The notes: generated from the letters alone by a model not told the origin. A DNA stretch of 64,000 bases from Mycobacterium sp. UM_WGJ (GCF_000455125.1 NZ_AUWR01000009.1:1-64000), one strand, 5' to 3'; shown: positions 43,485-52,471, numbered from the stretch's first letter. Made by a program: numbers and translations.

Positions 43485-44345
43485 GTGGGACGCGTTGCCG
43501 GGAAGGTCGCATTCATCACGGGGGCAGCCCGCGGGCAGGGCCGCAGCCATGCACTGCGACTTGCCGAGGAAGGCGCCGACATCATCGCCGTCGACCTGTG
43601 CCAGGACATCGAGACGATCGGCTACCCGATGGCGCGGCCGGAGGATCTCGAGGAGACCGCCAAGCTGGTCGAGAAGACCGGTCGCAGCATTGTCACCGCG
43701 CAGGCCGACGTACGCGACGCAGCGGCGCTCAAGACCGCGCTGGACGCCGGCCTGGCCGAGTTCGGCAAGCTCGACATCGTAGTCGCGCAGGCCGGTGTCG
43801 CAGGCATGAAGGGCAACCCGCCGCTGCAGGCCTGGACCGACGTCATCAATACCAACCTGGTCGGAACCATCAACGGCATCCAGGTCGCGCTGCCCCACCT
43901 GTCCGAAGGCGCCTCGATCATCGCCACCTCCTCGGCGGCCGCGTTGATGGACGCCCATCAGAAGGCGAACCCGGGCGCCGACCCCGGCGGGATGGCCTAC
44001 ATGACCTCCAAGCGGTTGATCGCACAGTACGTCCATGATCTCGCAACGGAGTTGGCGGTACGCGGCATCCGGGCCAACGTCATCCACCCGACCAACTGCA
44101 ACACCGACATGTTGCAGAGCGAGCCGATGTACCGCTCCTTCCGGCCCGACCTGGAACACCCGACCCGCGCCGACGCCGAGCCGGTCTTCTACGTCCAGCA
44201 GGCGATGAAGGTGCCGTTCATCGAACCCGAGGACATCTCCAACGCAGTGCTGTGGCTCGCTTCCGAGGAGGCCCGCTACGTCACCGGCATGCAGTTGCGA
44301 GTTGACGCCGGCGGATACCTGAAGTGGTACGACTACCACGTCTGA
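43485..44345 (+). CDS. Mycofactocin-dependent-type short-chain dehydrogenase
   Basis: A 286-residue SDR: VAFITGAARGQGRSHALRL, then DIIAVDLC and the insert IETIGYPMARPEDLEETA that marks the mycofactocin-coupled group. The active site is TSSAAALMDAHQ...YMTSK. GTG 43485 has AAAGGA upstream; the longer frame overlaps the previous SDR. It is a paralogue of the 4618 gene with the same P450-neighbour arrangement, and probably oxidises an alcohol made by the P450 at 44605. No mft biosynthesis genes are in the window. Confidence 0.93.
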   Translation: MGRVAGKVAFITGAARGQGRSHALRLAEEGADIIAVDLCQDIETIGYPMARPEDLEETAKLVEKTGRSIVTAQADVRDAAALKTALDAGLAEFGKLDIVVAQAGVAGMKGNPPLQAWTDVINTNLVGTINGIQVALPHLSEGASIIATSSAAALMDAHQKANPGADPGGMAYMTSKRLIAQYVHDLATELAVRGIRANVIHPTNCNTDMLQSEPMYRSFRPDLEHPTRADAEPVFYVQQAMKVPFIEPEDISNAVLWLASEEARYVTGMQLRVDAGGYLKWYDYHV

Positions 44346-44396
44346 TGGCACCCGTCGTTTCGCAGCGCACCGAAATCGGTTGAAAGGAGCGAGAAC

Positions 44397-44591
44397 ATGA
44401 AGGTTTCCGTTGATGGCCAGCGGTGCCAGGGCCACACGCTGTGCGCGATGATCGCGCCCGACTCCTTCGTGCTCAACGACATTGACGGCACCTCTTCGCC
44501 GGTGTCCGAAGTGGTTCCGGCCGATCAGCAGGACGCCGTGCGTGAGGCCGCACACTCCTGCCCCGAACAGGCCATTCTCATCGAGGAATGA
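44397..44591 (+). CDS. 3Fe-4S-type ferredoxin (P450 partner)
   Basis: A 64-residue ferredoxin with ligands Cys10, Cys16 (CQGHTLC) and Cys55 (SCPEQA); the variable position is His13. ATG 44397 lies behind AAAGGAGCG. It ends 13 bp before the P450 start at 44605, so the two are almost certainly a redox pair. The C-terminal IEE and overall size are standard for this class. Confidence 0.94.
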   Translation: MKVSVDGQRCQGHTLCAMIAPDSFVLNDIDGTSSPVSEVVPADQQDAVREAAHSCPEQAILIEE

Positions 44592-44604
44592 AAGGGAGGA
44601 TTCC

Positions 44605-45987
44605 TTGAGCGTCAACGACTCACTGCCCGCGACCGGCCAAGACGATGCATCCGACGATCGCAAGAAGAACACCTTCTACTTCGATCGGCACACCCCGGAG
44701 TACCGCGATCGATTCGACGAGATCACCAGCGAGATGCACGCCAAGTGTCCGATGGCGTGGAGTCCCACCTACAACGGGCACTGGGTGGCCGCCGACAGCA
44801 AGCATGTCTTCGAGCTGGCCCGCTGTCCGGTCGTCTCCAACCACCACGACGTCAGCGGCGAAACTCCTTTCCAGGGCATCACAATTCCCAAGGCGAGCCG
44901 TGCGACCGTGGTGCGCGGCGGCATCCTGGAGATGGATGAGCCCGAACACAGCGCCTACCGTGGCGCGCTGAACCCGTACCTGTCCCCCGCTGCGATCAAG
45001 CGGTGGGTGCCGTTCGTGGATGAGATCACCCGCGCCGCGCTCGATGAGCACATCGAGTCGGGCCAGATCGATTTTGTCGAGCACCTGGCCAACGTGGTGC
45101 CCGCGGTGTTCACCCTCGCCATGATGGGCATCGAACTCAAGAAGTGGAACGTCTACAGCGAGCCCACCCACGCCTCGGTGTACACCCCGGAGCACTCACC
45201 CGATCGTGAAAAGATCAACGAGCAGCATCGCGAGATGGGCATCGACATCATCAACAACATGATGGAGATCCGGGAGAACCCGCGCCCGGGGCTGGTCAAC
45301 GCGATGCTGCAGTTGCGCATCGACGGTGAGCCGGCACCCGACATCGAGATCCTGGGCAACCTGGGCCTGGTCATCGGCGGCGGTTTCGACACCACCACGG
45401 CGCTGACGGCGCACGCACTGGAATGGCTCGGCCAGAATCCGGCCGAGCGCACCCGGCTCAGCCGGGAACGCGCGACGCTGTTGGACCCGGCGACCGAGGA
45501 ATTCCTCCGGTTCTTCACGCCCGCCCCCGGCGACGGCCGGACATTCGCCGAGGACGTCGAGGTGGAGGGCCAGCAGTTCAAACAGTTCGAGCGACTGTGG
45601 CTGTCGTGGGCGATGGCCAACCGCGACCCGGCCATCTTCGAAGATCCCAACAGCATCATTTTGGACCGTAAAGGCAACCGGCACTTCAGCTTCGGCCTGG
45701 GAGTACACCGCTGCATCGGGTCCAACGTGGCGCGCACGGTTTTCAAGTCGATGCTGACCGCGGTGCTCGACCGGATGCCCGACTACCAGTGCGACCCTGC
45801 AGGCGCGGTGCACTACGACACGATCGGCGTCATCCAGGGCATGCGGAACCTGCCGGCCACCTTCACCCCGGGCAAGCGGCTCGGGCCGGGGCTGGACGCG
45901 ACCCTGGAGAAGCTGCAGCGGATCTGCGATGAGCAGGAGTGCGCGCGCCCGATCACCGAGCGCAAGGAACCGGTCGTCATCGACTGA
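44605..45987 (+). CDS. Cytochrome P450
   Basis: A 460-residue P450, the largest in the window. The I-helix motif is GGGFDTTTA (258-266) with Asp as the acid. The ExxR motif is EEFLRFFTP. The heme loop is FSFGLGVHRCIGSNVAR with Cys370. A C-terminal extension of about 60 residues (GKRLGPGLDATLEKLQRIC) follows the last core strand. The start is TTG 44605 with GGGAGGA about 5 bp upstream; no ATG is suitably placed. Its ferredoxin is directly upstream. It converges on the acyl-CoA dehydrogenase with 8 bp between stops. Confidence 0.95.
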   Translation: MSVNDSLPATGQDDASDDRKKNTFYFDRHTPEYRDRFDEITSEMHAKCPMAWSPTYNGHWVAADSKHVFELARCPVVSNHHDVSGETPFQGITIPKASRATVVRGGILEMDEPEHSAYRGALNPYLSPAAIKRWVPFVDEITRAALDEHIESGQIDFVEHLANVVPAVFTLAMMGIELKKWNVYSEPTHASVYTPEHSPDREKINEQHREMGIDIINNMMEIRENPRPGLVNAMLQLRIDGEPAPDIEILGNLGLVIGGGFDTTTALTAHALEWLGQNPAERTRLSRERATLLDPATEEFLRFFTPAPGDGRTFAEDVEVEGQQFKQFERLWLSWAMANRDPAIFEDPNSIILDRKGNRHFSFGLGVHRCIGSNVARTVFKSMLTAVLDRMPDYQCDPAGAVHYDTIGVIQGMRNLPATFTPGKRLGPGLDATLEKLQRICDEQECARPITERKEPVVID

Positions 45988-45995
45988 GCCTCGCG

Positions 45996-47171
45996 CTAGC
46001 CGCGAGGCAGTCCCAGCCCCTGTTGGGCAATGATGTTGCGGTGAATCTCCGAGGTACCCCCGGCGATGGTGCCGGAGAAGCTTCGGGCGTGCCGCTCGAA
46101 CCAGCTGGCGAAGTAACTGTCGAGGTTCATCGGCGCATATGATCCCGAATTCGCAGGGTGTACCAGGCCGTCCGCACCGGCCGCGTCCAGCGCGTGACCG
46201 GAGGCGAACATCTCGGCCTCGGAACCGAGCAGCTTGAGCACCGACAGTGCGGCCGCGTCCTCCTCGCCGCGCGCCGCGCGCGCCAGCGCCGCCGACCCCA
46301 GCAGGCGCAGGGCCTGATAATCCATGACCGCGGTGGCAAACCGGTCACGTTCGAGCGCACCCTCGGGATGGAAGTCGGCGATGATGTTGTCCAGCCGGTC
46401 GGCGAAACCCAGCCACATCATGGTGCGTTCGTGCCCCAGGGATCCGTTGGCCACCCGCCAGCCACCGTGCAGCGGACCGACGAGATTCTCCGCCGGCACC
46501 CGCACATCGGTGAAGAAGACCTCGTTGAAGTCTTCGTCGTCGATCCCGCAGATGGTGGGGAACGGACGGCGCACCACCCCCGCGGTGTCGGTCGGGATGA
46601 CCAGCACACTGATGCCCTTGTGTTTGGGCGCATCGGGATCGGTACGAACGAAGGTGAGCAGCACGTCGGCATCGTGGGCGCCCGAGGTCCACACCTTCTG
46701 GCCGTTGACGATGAAGTCTTCTCCGTCACGATCGGCCCTGGTCCGCAAGGACGCCAGGTCCGATCCCGCACTCGGCTCACTCATGCCCAGCGAGGCGGTG
46801 ATCTCAGCACGCAGAATCGGCACCGCCCAGCGTTGCTTCTGCTCATCGCTACCGAACGAAAGAAGCGATGCCGCAATAATATTCACACCTTGCGGATTGA
46901 AGCTGTGATAGATGCGGCGCCGGCACAGCTCTTCTAGATGCACGAACTGCTGCAGCAGGGTGGCGTTGCGACCACCGAACTCCGGCGGATTGCCGGGCAA
47001 CAACCAGCCGTTGTCGAACAGCAGTCGCTGCCAGTCGCGCGCCCATTGCGGCATGTGCGACACCGAACGTGGCCGCTCCAAGGCGTCGGCCTCGGGGGGC
47101 AGGCTGGCGTCGAGGAAGGCCGCGAACTCGGCGCGGAACTCCTCGACGTGCGCGTCAAATGCGAGCTGCAA
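45996..47171 (-). CDS. Acyl-CoA dehydrogenase, first subunit
   Basis: A 391-residue FadE-type dehydrogenase with SLGMSEPSAGSDLASL (substrate/flavin loop), VNGQKVWTSGAHDAD and the C-terminal FAD motif GGTSEIHRNIIAQQGLGLPRG. Its 5' end overlaps the other dehydrogenase by 17 bp. Two adjacent, unequal FadE genes are the mark of the alpha2beta2 heterotetramers that handle steroid-type side chains in actinobacteria (for example ChsE1-ChsE2). This subunit keeps the usual FAD and substrate elements. It probably introduces the double bond in a bulky CoA ester. Confidence 0.93.
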   Translation of the reverse strand: MQLAFDAHVEEFRAEFAAFLDASLPPEADALERPRSVSHMPQWARDWQRLLFDNGWLLPGNPPEFGGRNATLLQQFVHLEELCRRRIYHSFNPQGVNIIAASLLSFGSDEQKQRWAVPILRAEITASLGMSEPSAGSDLASLRTRADRDGEDFIVNGQKVWTSGAHDADVLLTFVRTDPDAPKHKGISVLVIPTDTAGVVRRPFPTICGIDDEDFNEVFFTDVRVPAENLVGPLHGGWRVANGSLGHERTMMWLGFADRLDNIIADFHPEGALERDRFATAVMDYQALRLLGSAALARAARGEEDAAALSVLKLLGSEAEMFASGHALDAAGADGLVHPANSGSYAPMNLDSYFASWFERHARSFSGTIAGGTSEIHRNIIAQQGLGLPRG

Positions 47172-48162
47172 GGTACTCCTCGGCGATCGCGGCGCGGTGC
47201 TGCGCGGCGCCCCCCAGCATCAACTCGCCCGCCTTGGCCCGCTTGAGCGCGAACTGCAGGTCGTTCTCCCAAGTGAAGCCCATCGCGCCGAACAGTTGCA
47301 GCCCATGGCGGAAGACCACCGACTGGCATTCCCCAGCGGCGGCCTTGGCCATGGCGGATGCCATCCGCCGCCGCGGGTCATCGACTGTGATCGTCAACGC
47401 GGCGAAATAGGCCAGCGCCCGGGCGCGTTCGATCGCCACGTGCATGTCGGCGGCCTTGTGCTGGACGGCCTGGAAGGAGCCGATCGGCACCCCGAACTGT
47501 TGCCGGCTGCGGACATGCTCCAAGGCCAGGTCGAGGATGCGCTGGCAGGCACCGACCATCGTCATCGCCATTCCGCTGAGCGCGACGTGGCGCGCCCGCT
47601 CGACGTCGACGCGGATCCGGGCCCCGTCAGGCACCTCAACGCCGGCGAAGGACACGTCGCTGACGTGCAACGTCGGGTCGAAGACGGCCGATTTTCGGGT
47701 CGTCACCGCGCCGGCGTCGACCAAGAACACACCCGCCGCGGTGACTACCGCCAGCCGATCGGCGCGGTCGCCGTCCAGGACACGCAGGGCGGTTCCCTCC
47801 AGCACCCAGCCGGCGGCGTTGCGATGCGCACTCACCCCACTGAAGACCGCTGCGCCAGTGGAACCGTCCGGGTTGTGGCGCTCACCGACCAGCGGGGCGA
47901 ATTGGGTCATGGTCGCCAGGAAGGGCGTCGGGTCGGTGGCGCGGCCCAGTTCTTCCAGGACGATCGCCAGCTCTACCGCGTTCTCGGGCTCGTGCAGCTC
48001 GGTCCAGCCCAGGTCGACGTAGACCTTCCAGAGTGAGTCGACTGCGCCGCCTTCCTCTCCCTCGGCGACACGGCGTACCAGCGAGGGCGAGCACTGCTTG
48101 CCCACCACATCGCGTACCGTGCCCTGCCACAGTCGCTGATCTTCGTCGAACTCCAAAAGCAT
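47155..48162 (-). CDS. Acyl-CoA dehydrogenase, second subunit
   Basis: A 335-residue, shorter FadE-like protein: LLEFDEDQRLWQGTVRDVV, HVRSRQQFGVPIGSFQAVQH (helical FAD region) and GAMGFTWENDLQFALKRAK. It lacks the SEPxAGSD loop and the GGTSEIHRN motif of its partner, as expected for the complementary subunit of a heterotetramer. ATG 48162 with GAGAGG 8 bp upstream is chosen over the frame's first TTG at 48180. A perfect island operator (48190-48204) lies 27 bp upstream, so this pair is a core regulon member. Confidence 0.9.
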   Translation of the reverse strand: MLLEFDEDQRLWQGTVRDVVGKQCSPSLVRRVAEGEEGGAVDSLWKVYVDLGWTELHEPENAVELAIVLEELGRATDPTPFLATMTQFAPLVGERHNPDGSTGAAVFSGVSAHRNAAGWVLEGTALRVLDGDRADRLAVVTAAGVFLVDAGAVTTRKSAVFDPTLHVSDVSFAGVEVPDGARIRVDVERARHVALSGMAMTMVGACQRILDLALEHVRSRQQFGVPIGSFQAVQHKAADMHVAIERARALAYFAALTITVDDPRRRMASAMAKAAAGECQSVVFRHGLQLFGAMGFTWENDLQFALKRAKAGELMLGGAAQHRAAIAEEYLAARI

Positions 48163-48189
48163 CGCAGCCACCTCTCCCAAGCGCCGATT

Positions 48190-48204
48190 GAGAATAACAT
48201 TCTC
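48190..48204. promoter_or_regulatory. Island-wide operator, copy 6, perfect
   Basis: GAGAAT-AAC-ATTCTC, all 12 arm positions matching. It ends the 5' region of the acyl-CoA dehydrogenase pair, 27 bp before its start. Confidence 0.8.
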
Positions 48205-48313
48205 GCTAATGGATGTAACGATCTCGTGTTGAGATGCCTTGCCGTCGCTGCATAACGACGTAGTGATCTGGCGACGACGTCACCCACTGCGGGCAACCGT
48301 CGCGGGTCAGTAT

Positions 48314-48341
48314 GAGAATCTTGTTCTTGCATGCAAAGAAT
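48314..48341. promoter_or_regulatory. Island-wide operator, copy 7, with phased half-site
   Basis: GAGAAT-CTT-GTTCTT (48314-48328) and an AAGAAT half-site at 48336-48341, exactly 22 bp on, giving GTTCTT-N7-AAGAAT. A TATACA hexamer at 48347-48352 could be a -10 box for the amidohydrolase operon. The 268-bp divergent region 48163-48430 otherwise shows nothing recognisable. Confidence 0.6.
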
Positions 48342-48430
48342 ACAGCTATACAATGGGTACCACCGGGGGGTCGGGCGGCACGGTGACTGCACCACGTGCC
48401 CGGCGGGCGGTACTACGAAGGGCGGCGTTG

Positions 48431-49519
48431 ATGATCGAGCACCCCGACGGCACCCGCACGCCTGTCATCGACGCCAGTGTGCACATCTTTGCGGCATCCA
48501 ACTCCGACCTCCGCACCTTCATGCGCGAACCGTTCAAGAGCCGCGGCTTTCCCGACTACGAAATGGACTGGTACGGCGCGCCGGGCGGCGAGTACGCCCC
48601 CGGCACCGACGGCCCGCAGCGCCAATACCCGGGGTCGGACCCCGACCTGGTCGCCCAGCACCTGTTCGCCGAACGCGGGATCGACGTGGCGGTGCTGCAC
48701 CCGATGACCCGCGGGGTCATGCCGGACCGGCATCTGGGATCTGCGATCGCCGCGGCGCACAACGAGATTCTGGTGTCGCGCTGGCTGGACCACCCCGAGT
48801 ACGGCGAGCGCTTCCGGGGCACCATCCGGGTCAACCCCGACGACATCGCCGGCGCGCTGCGGGAGATCGAACGCTGGAAGGATCACCCCCGGATCGTGCA
48901 GATCGGCGTTCCGTTGCAATCCCGGGAACTCTTCGGCAAACCGCAGTTCTGGCCGCTGTGGGAGGCGGCCATCGACGCGAGCCTGCCGGTCGTGGCACAC
49001 ATCGAGGTGGGTTCGGGCATCTCCGCCTCGCCGACGCCGTCCGGCGTGCCCCGCACCTACGAGCAGTACGTCAGCTTCATGGCATGCAATTACCTGTACC
49101 ACCTGATGAACATGATCGCCGAGGGCGTCTTCGAGCGGATGCCGGCGCTGAAGTTCGTGTGGGCCGACGGCGCCGCGGACTTGCTGACGCCGATCATCTG
49201 GCGGATGGACACCTTCGGCCGGCCACACCTGGAGCAAACACCCTGGGCGCCGAAGATGCCCAGCGACTACCTGCCCGGCCACGTCTACTTCGTGCAGGGC
49301 GCCATGGACGGCCCCGGGGACACCGATTTTGCCGGCGAATGGTTCGGCTTCACCGGCAAAGAGGACATGGTGATGTACGGGTCCAGCTATCCGCACTGGC
49401 AGCGCAACGACCTGATCGTTCCACGCGCATTCAGCGCCGAACAGCGCGACAAGCTGTGCTGGCGCAACGCCAGTCGGCTATACGGCATCGACGTGGGCGC
49501 CGTCGCGGGCGCACACTAG
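48431..49519 (+). CDS. Amidohydrolase-2 family protein with degenerate active site
   Basis: A 362-residue member of the amidohydrolase_2 family, with IDASVHIFAASNSDL at the N-terminus, VVAHIEVGSG and FVWADGAADLLTPIIWRMD. The normally invariant C-terminal motif (S/G)xDYPH reads MYGSSYPHWQ, so serine replaces the catalytic aspartate. Its partner 28 bp downstream keeps it. It may be a structural or regulatory subunit of a heteromer. The start is taken as ATG 48431; an in-frame ATG at 48353 lies directly after the possible -10 box and is less likely. Confidence 0.82.
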   Translation: MIEHPDGTRTPVIDASVHIFAASNSDLRTFMREPFKSRGFPDYEMDWYGAPGGEYAPGTDGPQRQYPGSDPDLVAQHLFAERGIDVAVLHPMTRGVMPDRHLGSAIAAAHNEILVSRWLDHPEYGERFRGTIRVNPDDIAGALREIERWKDHPRIVQIGVPLQSRELFGKPQFWPLWEAAIDASLPVVAHIEVGSGISASPTPSGVPRTYEQYVSFMACNYLYHLMNMIAEGVFERMPALKFVWADGAADLLTPIIWRMDTFGRPHLEQTPWAPKMPSDYLPGHVYFVQGAMDGPGDTDFAGEWFGFTGKEDMVMYGSSYPHWQRNDLIVPRAFSAEQRDKLCWRNASRLYGIDVGAVAGAH

Positions 49520-49547
49520 AGAGCAGCAGGAATCAAGGGAGTTCACG

Positions 49548-50690
49548 ATGACCGTGACAGCCACCGAGCGTAAGCCGGCCGCCGAGCGAATCGCTGTGCG
49601 GTGTGTGGATTCGGACGTTCACCCGGTGCCGCGGCGCGGCGACCTGGTGCAATATCTCCCCGAGCCCTGGCGCAGCAAGTACTTTCTGCCCCGTCGGGTC
49701 GGCGAGCAGATCTACTACGACGCCCCCGACTACGCACACGCCTTCGCCATGCGTGTTGACGCGTTCCCGGCCGATGGCGAATTCCCGGGAAGCGACCCGG
49801 AGTTGGCGTTCAAACAACTCATCATGGAAGCGGGCGCCGACTACGCGATCCTTGAGCCCGCCGCCTACCCGGCCCGCTTCCCCGAAGCACAGCAGGCGAT
49901 GTCGACTGCGCTCAACGACTGGCAGGCCAACCATTGGCTCGACGCCAAGAACAACTGGCATGAGCGCTGGCGCGGCTCGATCTGCGCCGCGATCGAGGAC
50001 CCCGCCGGCGCGGTCGCCGAGATCGAGAAATGGGCCGGGCACCCCTACATGGCGCAGATCCTGATCAAGGCCGAGCCACGGCCCGCGTGGGGCGACCCCA
50101 AGTACGACCCGATCTGGGCGGCGGCCACCAAGCACGACATCACCGTGAGCTGCCACCTGTCCCGCAGCCATCACGAAGAACTGCCGATGCCGCCGGTAGG
50201 AATGCCCAGCTACAACCACGATTTCATGGTCACCTACTCGCTGCTGGCAGCGAACCAGGTGATGAGCCTGGTGTTCGACGGGGTCTTCGACCGGCACCCG
50301 AACCTGCGCATCGTGCTCGTCGAACACGCCTTCACCTGGATCCTGCCGCTGATGTGGCGGATGGACGCCATCTACGCGGCCCGCAAGTCATGGGTGGACA
50401 TCAAGCGCAAGCCCAGTGAATACGTCAAGGAACACATCAAATTCACCACCCAGCCATTGGACTACCCGGAGGATAAGACCGAACTCTCACGTGCCCTGGA
50501 ATGGATGGAGTGCGAGAAGATCCTGCTCTATTCCTCGGACTACCCGCACTGGACCTTCGACGATCCGCGCTGGCTGGTCAAACACCTGCCCAAGGCGGCC
50601 CGGGAAGCGGTGATGTTCAAAAACGGACTGCAGACCTACCACCTTCCCGACACGGTCCCGGCCCTCGAGGGACAGGTGCGGGTGTTCTAG
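49548..50690 (+). CDS. Amidohydrolase-2 (ACMSD-like) family protein
   Basis: A 380-residue metal-dependent hydrolase or decarboxylase: VDSDVHPVPRRGDLVQYLP (DxHP metal motif), SCHLSRSHHEELP, VLVEHAFTWILPLMWRMD, and an intact LLYSSDYPHWTFDDP. It is homologous to the upstream gene (shared LPLMWRMD/TPIIWRMD and YPHW) but retains the catalytic Asp. ATG 49548 with AAGGGAG upstream. A Rieske ferredoxin gene follows with no gap. Together they look like a unit acting on a ring-derived acid. Confidence 0.9.
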   Translation: MTVTATERKPAAERIAVRCVDSDVHPVPRRGDLVQYLPEPWRSKYFLPRRVGEQIYYDAPDYAHAFAMRVDAFPADGEFPGSDPELAFKQLIMEAGADYAILEPAAYPARFPEAQQAMSTALNDWQANHWLDAKNNWHERWRGSICAAIEDPAGAVAEIEKWAGHPYMAQILIKAEPRPAWGDPKYDPIWAAATKHDITVSCHLSRSHHEELPMPPVGMPSYNHDFMVTYSLLAANQVMSLVFDGVFDRHPNLRIVLVEHAFTWILPLMWRMDAIYAARKSWVDIKRKPSEYVKEHIKFTTQPLDYPEDKTELSRALEWMECEKILLYSSDYPHWTFDDPRWLVKHLPKAAREAVMFKNGLQTYHLPDTVPALEGQVRVF

Positions 50691-51083
50691 ATGAGCCACG
50701 ACGAGCAGCGGCCCCGGCTGGCCCAGGGCCGCGAGCACATTGTTGCCACGATCGATGAAATCCCGCCCGGCACGCACAAGCTCGTGCCGATCGGGCATCA
50801 CGGAGTCGGCGTGTACAACATCAATGGGACGTTCTACGCAATCGCGAACTTCTGCCCTCACCAGGGCGGTCCGCTGTGCTCGGGCCGGCTGCGCGGCCGT
50901 ACCGTCGTCGACGAGGAGCGCCCGGGCGACGCCGCCATGGTCCGCGACCTCGAGTACATCTACTGCCCTTGGCATCAATGGGGTTTCGAACTCGCCACCG
51001 GTACGACCGCGGTCAAACCGGAGTGGAGCATCCGCACCTACCCGGTGCGGGTAGTCGGCAACGACGTCCTCGTCCAGGCCTAG
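50691..51083 (+). CDS. Rieske 2Fe-2S protein (ferredoxin-like)
   Basis: A 130-residue single-domain Rieske protein. Ligands are Cys55/His57 in FCPHQGGPLC and Cys92/His95 in YCPWHQWGFEL. The loop between the two pairs is long (34 residues), carrying DEERPGDAAMV, unlike small toluene-type Rieske ferredoxins. The ATG directly follows the amidohydrolase TAG. It may deliver electrons to the Rieske oxygenase at 62889, or serve an oxygenase outside the window. Confidence 0.9.
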   Translation: MSHDEQRPRLAQGREHIVATIDEIPPGTHKLVPIGHHGVGVYNINGTFYAIANFCPHQGGPLCSGRLRGRTVVDEERPGDAAMVRDLEYIYCPWHQWGFELATGTTAVKPEWSIRTYPVRVVGNDVLVQA

Positions 51084-51099
51084 CGCACAGGAGTTTTCG

Positions 51100-51966
51100 G
51101 TGGCCTCTATCGAAGTCAACGCCGGCAACGTTGTCTACGAGATCCTCGGTACCACGGGTGAGCTGATCGTCTTGACCCCCGGTGGGCGATTCTCCAAGGA
51201 GATCCCCGGATTGCGCCCGCTCGCCGACGCTCTCGTCGAAGGCGGGTACCGCGTGCTGCTGTGGGACCGGCCCAACTGCGGGGCCTCCGACGTGCAGTTC
51301 TACGGCCAGTCCGAATCGCACATGCGCGCCGAAACCCTGCACGGACTGTTGACCGCCCTGGGGACTGGACCGGTCATCCTGGCCGGCGGCTCGGGTGGGG
51401 CACGCGACTCGATCCTGACCACCATGCTCTATCCGGAGTTGGTCACCAAGCTGGCCCTGTGGAACATCGTGGGCGGCATCTACGGCACCTTCGTGCTCGG
51501 GTCCTACTACGTGGTGCCCAGCATCCTGGCCGCGCGTGGTGGCGGCCCGGCGGCCCTGCTGGGCGTACGCGAATGGCAGGAGCGGATCGAGGAGAATCCC
51601 AACAACAAACAACGGCTGCTCGACCTGGACGGCGATGCGTTCCTCAAGGTGATGTTGCGCTGGCTCAACGCCTTCGTCTCCAAGCCGGGCCAGACGATTC
51701 CCGGCGTGGACGACGAGATGTTCGACCGGATCACGGTTCCCACACTGATCATCCGCGGCGGCGAGAACGACTGGGACCACCCGAAACGGACCTCACTGGA
51801 GGTCAACTGCCTGATCAAGGGATCCGAGCTGATCGACCCACCCTGGCCCGAAGACGCCTGGGAGCGGGCCGCTGAAGATCGGGCATCGGGAAAAGTCAGT
51901 CACTTCAACATGTTCGACACCTGGGTGCAGGCCGCCCCGGCGATCCTGGAATTTTTGGGCCGCTGA
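51100..51966 (+). CDS. Alpha/beta hydrolase
   Basis: A 288-residue hydrolase: LTPGGRFSKEIPGLRPLADA, WDRPNCGASD, the nucleophile Ser98 in AGGSGGARDS, and TLIIRGGENDWDHPK for the acid. The C-terminal histidine is probably that in KVSHFNMFDTW. The GGSGGA elbow differs from the GxSxGG of the meta-cleavage hydrolases, so a different ester, lactone or C-C substrate is likely. GTG 51100 has CAGGAG 6 bp upstream. It follows the Rieske gene by 16 bp and converges on a hypothetical gene at 51972. Confidence 0.87.
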   Translation: MASIEVNAGNVVYEILGTTGELIVLTPGGRFSKEIPGLRPLADALVEGGYRVLLWDRPNCGASDVQFYGQSESHMRAETLHGLLTALGTGPVILAGGSGGARDSILTTMLYPELVTKLALWNIVGGIYGTFVLGSYYVVPSILAARGGGPAALLGVREWQERIEENPNNKQRLLDLDGDAFLKVMLRWLNAFVSKPGQTIPGVDDEMFDRITVPTLIIRGGENDWDHPKRTSLEVNCLIKGSELIDPPWPEDAWERAAEDRASGKVSHFNMFDTWVQAAPAILEFLGR

Positions 51967-51971
51967 TGCAC

Positions 51972-52442
51972 TCAGCTGGTATGGATGTGAACCTCGCAGT
52001 TCAGCGACGCCTCCAGCGCCGTGTGGATCCGGCTTTCGCCGACCCGCTGCAGATCCGACTCCGCCAACGTCACGTGCACGATGTCCAGACCATCGGGCCC
52101 CGCTGCGCGAGCGATCTCGCCGGACAGTCCCAGCCCGGCCAGCACCCCGTGCACGTCGTCATCGGTGCCCCTGCTGAGGTAGGTCACCACACCTGGCGTC
52201 GGCGCCGTGCCGAAGGCTTTGGCGCACAGCCGCACACCGATATCAATGACGTCCCGTTCGGCTCCGGTGATCAGCAACCGTACGTGTCGCCGGCCCACCG
52301 GCATGGCGGCGATGTCGGCATCGACCACATCGACACCGGCTTGGCCGGCCAGCTCGCGCAGCGTTGCCATTCCCGACATCAGATGCTCGGGCACCAGCTT
52401 CCCGGCCGGGTCGACGTCGAGTCGCACCACCGCTGTTCTCAC
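51972..52442 (-). CDS. Hypothetical protein
   Basis: A 156-residue soluble protein (from GTG 52442: MRTAVVRLDVDPAGKLVPEH), alternating strand and helix, with GRRHVRLLITGAERDVIDIG and a C-terminal SRIHTALEASLNCEVHIHTS. No signal peptide or membrane segment. I do not recognise the family. It is divergent from the NuoF-like gene, with only 29 bp between start codons. An alternative TTG start at 52472 would touch the neighbour's ATG and is less likely. Confidence 0.65.
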   Translation of the reverse strand: MRTAVVRLDVDPAGKLVPEHLMSGMATLRELAGQAGVDVVDADIAAMPVGRRHVRLLITGAERDVIDIGVRLCAKAFGTAPTPGVVTYLSRGTDDDVHGVLAGLGLSGEIARAAGPDGLDIVHVTLAESDLQRVGESRIHTALEASLNCEVHIHTS

Positions 52443-52471
52443 GTCCGCGAGCCTAGTCAAACGAGGTGTCA

